Assembly: GCA_009926295.1 (NCBI GenBank)
Contig: RFPF01000126.1
Coordinates: forward strand, 1 to 8,216
DNA length: 8,216 bases
Source of the DNA: Planctomycetia bacterium
GTDB lineage: Bacteria > Planctomycetota > Planctomycetia > Pirellulales > UBA1268
Reading direction: 5' to 3'
Part shown: in pieces, positions 5,282 to 8,216 of the stretch
Layout of the letters: each line of letters opens with the position of its first letter
How positions within the stretch are numbered: position 1 is the stretch's first letter
Position numbers and translations under genes: made by a program
The notes under the pieces: model-generated
Seen by the model: the letters and a program-made list of their open reading frames with translations, nothing else
What the model was told of the DNA's origin: nothing
Databases searched by the model: none

Positions 5282-7412
5282 CGCGAACACGAAATCCTCC
5301 CTCTTCACCGGCTGGCTGTCTCTCCTGGGCAACCGACTCTTGTTGGCGCTGTTGGCGGTCTCGCTGATCCCTCTGGCGATCACCGGCATCGCGCTGTACC
5401 GCTCGTCGTCCGACTCCCTCAGGAAGCAGTCGTTCAGCCAGCTCGAGACGGTCCGCACGATCACTGCCAAGGCGGTCGAGCGGTACTTCGAGAGCCTGCA
5501 CAGCCAGCTCCGCGTGGCCGCCGCCGACCGGATGACGGCCGATGCCATCGGGCGGTTCCGCGCCGGCTTCGCGGCGGCGGCGGCCGACCGCGACGCCAAA
5601 TCACTCGCGGGAGCACGGCGCGACCTCGAGGGCTTCTACACCGGCGACTTTTCCACCACCTACCGCACCCGCAGCGGGCAGGAGATCGACGCGCGGCCGT
5701 ACGCCGAGGCCCTCGACGACAACGGCGTTGTGCTCCAGGATCTCTTCATCCGCCGCAACCCCAACCCCATCGGATCGAAGCACCTCCTCGACGCTGCCGA
5801 GGATGATTCGGCCTACGCGAAGGCGCACGCGGTGTTTCATCCGGTGTTTCGCACGATGCTCGAGCGTTACGGGCTCGCCGACGTGTTCCTCTACGATGTC
5901 GCGACGGGCACGGTCGTCTACTCCGTGTTCAAGGAGATCGACTTCGCCGCGCCTCTGCGCAGCGGCCCGCTCGCCGCCTCGAACCTCGCGAAGGCCTGCC
6001 AGGAGGCCGCCGCCGCGGGACGTCGCGACGCGGTGGCATACGGGCAGTTCGCCCGCTACGTGCCCTCCTGCATGGCGCCGGCGAGCTTCATCGCCTCCCC
6101 GGTGTACGAGGGCCGTGATCTCGTGGGAGTGATCGCGTTCCAGCTCCCGCTCGACCGCGCCGACGCGATCATCGGCGAGACGACGGGCATGGGCGCGACC
6201 GGCGAGACCTACGCAGTCGGGCCCGACCGCATGTTCCGCTCCAATTCGCGGTTCGCCAAGGACATGGGAGTGGAATCCACCGTCATCGACCCGAAGTTCA
6301 AGGTCGACACGCTTCCCGTTCGGGCGGTGTTCGACGAGGGAAGGGCGGGCACCGCCGTCACCACCGACTACCGCGGCACGCCGGTGCTTTCGTCGTGGAC
6401 GCCCGTGACGATCCATCGCGGCGACGCCGCCGGCAACGGCGCCGTCCGCTGGGCGCTGGTCTCGGAAATCGACGAGGCCGAGGTGTTCGCCCCGGTCCGG
6501 CGGCTCCGTGGCTTCGCCCAGGGAATCTTCGGGATCACAGCCCTCGCCGTGCTGGCTGTGTCGGCGGCGATCGCCCGCCGGCTCACCAGCGAGTCCCGGC
6601 GGCAGGCGGCGCTCGTGGCGGGCATCGTCGACAACACGCACGCCCTCGCGAGTTCCTCCGAGGAGCTCACGAGCGTGAGCCAGCAGATGAGCGCGGCCGC
6701 CGAACAGACCACGGCGCAGGCGAACCTCGTCTCGGCAGCAGCCGAGCAGGTCAGCGGCAATGCGCGAATCGTGTCTGGCTCGATCGAGAACCTCGTCACC
6801 AGCATTCACGAGATCGCCCGCAACGCCCAGGCGGCGGCCGCCACGGCACGCGAGGCGGTGGGCATCGCCGGCACGACCTCCGCCACGATGAACGCGCTCG
6901 GCCATTCGAGCACGGAGATCGGCAAGGTTGTGAAGGTGATCACGTCGATCGCAGAGCAGACGAACCTCCTCGCCTTGAACGCCACGATCGAGGCGGCCCG
7001 GGCGGGGGAGGCCGGCAAGGGATTCGCGGTGGTCGCCAACGAGGTGAAGGAGCTGGCCCGTGAGACGGCGAAGGCGACCGAGGAGATCGGCGGAAAGATC
7101 GAGGCGATGCAGGCCGACACGAGGCGGGCGGTCACCGCGATCGGCGAGATCGGCAGCGTGATCGAGAGGATCGACGACCTGCAGACGAAGATCGCCGCCG
7201 CGGTCGAGGAGCAGTCGGTGACCACCAGCGAGATCGGCCGCAATATCTCCGAGGCGACGACCGGCTCCACGGAGATCGCGGAGAACATCGTGCAGGTGGC
7301 CCAGGCGGCGCAGAGCACCGCGGAGGGCGCGTCGAACACGCAGCTTTCGTCGCAGGAGCTCTCCCGCATGGCGCAGGCGCTGCAGCGGCTGGTGGAAGAC
7401 TACAAGCGCTAG
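5271..7412 (+). CDS. Methyl-accepting chemotaxis protein, Cache-type sensor, no visible HAMP
   Basis: A transmembrane chemoreceptor of 713 residues. Transmembrane helix 1 is at about 22-43 and helix 2 at about 415-435. Between them is a ~370-residue extracytoplasmic sensor that looks like a double Cache domain: DVFLYDVATGTVVYSVFKEIDF (204-225) and MGATGETYAVGPDRMFRSNSR (307-327) are typical of that family; the ligand cannot be told. After helix 2 the sequence passes directly into a long coiled coil, with no HAMP-like segment. The signalling tip is canonical, IAEQTNLLALNATIEAARAG (560-579) followed by GKGFAVVANEVKELA, so CheA/CheW contact should be intact. Each arm is about 19-20 heptads by length. 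Helical Glu/Gln pairs suited to methylation are present (for example SSSEELTS, AVEEQSVTT). The end, VEDYKR, lacks a CheR/CheB docking pentapeptide. The ATG is preceded by GGAG at 5261-5264 with 6-base spacing and overlaps the cheW stop by 11 bp. Being in the operon, it is probably the dedicated receptor of this array. Confidence 0.95.
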   Translation: MADSANTKSSLFTGWLSLLGNRLLLALLAVSLIPLAITGIALYRSSSDSLRKQSFSQLETVRTITAKAVERYFESLHSQLRVAAADRMTADAIGRFRAGFAAAAADRDAKSLAGARRDLEGFYTGDFSTTYRTRSGQEIDARPYAEALDDNGVVLQDLFIRRNPNPIGSKHLLDAAEDDSAYAKAHAVFHPVFRTMLERYGLADVFLYDVATGTVVYSVFKEIDFAAPLRSGPLAASNLAKACQEAAAAGRRDAVAYGQFARYVPSCMAPASFIASPVYEGRDLVGVIAFQLPLDRADAIIGETTGMGATGETYAVGPDRMFRSNSRFAKDMGVESTVIDPKFKVDTLPVRAVFDEGRAGTAVTTDYRGTPVLSSWTPVTIHRGDAAGNGAVRWALVSEIDEAEVFAPVRRLRGFAQGIFGITALAVLAVSAAIARRLTSESRRQAALVAGIVDNTHALASSSEELTSVSQQMSAAAEQTTAQANLVSAAAEQVSGNARIVSGSIENLVTSIHEIARNAQAAAATAREAVGIAGTTSATMNALGHSSTEIGKVVKVITSIAEQTNLLALNATIEAARAGEAGKGFAVVANEVKELARETAKATEEIGGKIEAMQADTRRAVTAIGEIGSVIERIDDLQTKIAAAVEEQSVTTSEIGRNISEATTGSTEIAENIVQVAQAAQSTAEGASNTQLSSQELSRMAQALQRLVEDYKR

Positions 7413-7427
7413 GCGAGGGGGTCGGCA

Positions 7428-8216
7428 ATGGTGCGAGCGCTGGTCGTCGACGACTCCAAGCCGAGCCGCTCGATCGTCACGCGCGTGCTCCGTGACCTGA
7501 AATTCGACTGCGACGAGGCGGCCAACGGCGCCGAGGCGATCGAGCGGCTCGCCTCCGGGCCCCGGCCCGACCTGGTCACCGTGAACTGGCACATGCCGGT
7601 GATGGACGGGATCGAGCTCGTGCGCCGGCTGCGCGGCCACCCGCGGCACCGCGACCTCAAGCTCCTGATGATCTCGACCGAGAGCGACCGATCGCGGATC
7701 GAGTCGGCCCTGGCAGCCGGGGCCGACGATTTCATGAGCAAACCGTTCACCGCGGAGGCGCTGGCCCGCAAGCTCGTGGCGCTCGGGGTCTGCAGCGTTG
7801 CCGAGGCCACGTCGGCCGCGGCCCGCGGACCGATCCGCGTGCTCGTCGTCGACGACTCGGCGACGATTCGCAGCCTGCTGGCGGCCGCCCTCTCCGCCGA
7901 CGCCGACATCGTGATGGCGGGGGCCGCCGTGAACGGCCGCGTGGCCGTCGACATGGTGGCCGCCGCGCCGCCCGACGTGGTGCTGCTCGACGTCGAGATG
8001 CCCGTGCTCGACGGCATCTCGGCGCTGCGCGAGATCCGCCGGCTGCAGCCGAAGCTGCCGGTGATCATGTTCTCGAGCCTCACCGCACGGGGAGCGACGG
8101 CCACGCTCGACTGCCTGCTCGCCGGCGCCAACGACTACGCGGCAAAGCCGGCCGGGCTCGAGCCTGGGGCGGTTGCCGCAGTGATCCGGGACGAGCTCGT
8201 CGCGAAGATCAAGGCT
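7428..8216 (+). CDS. CheY-CheB-like fusion: pseudo-receiver plus CheB receiver, partial (3' end outside window)
   Basis: CheB demethylates receptors once its receiver is phosphorylated by CheA. The visible 263 residues hold two receiver domains. Receiver 1 (about 2-118): acidic pair Asp8/Asp9, Thr84 in MISTES, Lys105 in SKPF, but the phospho-acceptor position reads VNWHMPVMDG, so Asn53 replaces Asp. Receiver 2 (about 136-262): VVDDS with Asp142/Asp143, LLDVEMPVLDG with Asp188, FSSLTARGATATLDCLLAGANDY (215-237) and Lys240. The SSLTxxGAxATL pattern and the ending RDELVAKIKA are characteristic of CheB, so a methylesterase catalytic domain is expected just past the window edge, though it is not seen. 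A short linker rich in Ala/Ser (about 119-134) joins the two. The ATG is preceded by GAGGGGG at 7415-7421 with 6-base spacing, 15 bp after the receptor stop. If the frame stopped soon after the edge, it would be a two-receiver CheY-like protein instead. Confidence 0.9.
   Translation, partial: MVRALVVDDSKPSRSIVTRVLRDLKFDCDEAANGAEAIERLASGPRPDLVTVNWHMPVMDGIELVRRLRGHPRHRDLKLLMISTESDRSRIESALAAGADDFMSKPFTAEALARKLVALGVCSVAEATSAAARGPIRVLVVDDSATIRSLLAAALSADADIVMAGAAVNGRVAVDMVAAAPPDVVLLDVEMPVLDGISALREIRRLQPKLPVIMFSSLTARGATATLDCLLAGANDYAAKPAGLEPGAVAAVIRDELVAKIKA

Noticed and set aside
5601..7649. Long minus-strand open frame (682 codons) antisense to the receptor gene
   Set aside because: Antisense shadow; the plus strand encodes a complete chemoreceptor with canonical signalling tip.

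Overview
This is a GC-rich, gene-dense chromosomal fragment from a Gram-negative-type bacterium. Exported di-heme peroxidase, Cache-type chemoreceptor and high GC fit a planctomycete-like or other environmental bacterium, but nothing in the window proves the phylum. There are two blocks that diverge from a ~180 bp intergenic region at 2421-2603. No RNA gene, CRISPR array, insertion sequence or clear terminator was seen.

Left block, minus strand (1-2420): a MauG/CcpA-type di-heme cytochrome c peroxidase with an N-terminal export signal (1023-2420), followed after 8 bp by a ROK-family sugar kinase or regulator (start at 1014) that runs off the left edge. The ROK frame carries an exact 99-bp direct repeat (1-99 and 355-453, period 354 bp, in frame). 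The edge copy stands where the normal ROK C-terminus should be. This is either an in-frame internal duplication or an assembly artefact at a contig edge. The ROK zinc motif is also degenerate.

Right block, plus strand (2604-8216): a tightly packed chemosensory operon. Its order is CheA histidine kinase, CheW coupling protein (7-bp overlap), a two-transmembrane Cache-type methyl-accepting chemotaxis protein (11-bp overlap), then after 15 bp a two-receiver protein that looks like a CheY-CheB fusion and is cut by the right edge. Each gene has a well-placed Shine-Dalgarno sequence. The likely signal path is: the receptor senses a ligand outside the inner membrane, CheW and the CheW-like domains of CheA couple it to the kinase, CheA autophosphorylates on His50, and the second receiver (Asp188) of the CheB-like protein takes the phosphoryl group to control receptor demethylation.

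The most notable features are: (a) the first receiver of the CheB-like protein has Asn53 in place of the phospho-accepting Asp, so it is a predicted pseudo-receiver; (b) CheA has no recognisable P2 domain but carries two CheW-like modules at its C-terminus; (c) the receptor shows no HAMP domain and no C-terminal CheR/CheB docking pentapeptide. These point to a self-contained, non-canonical chemosensory array rather than a copy of the enteric system. No CheR, flagellar or pilus gene is inside the window, so the output (motility or another process) cannot be read.
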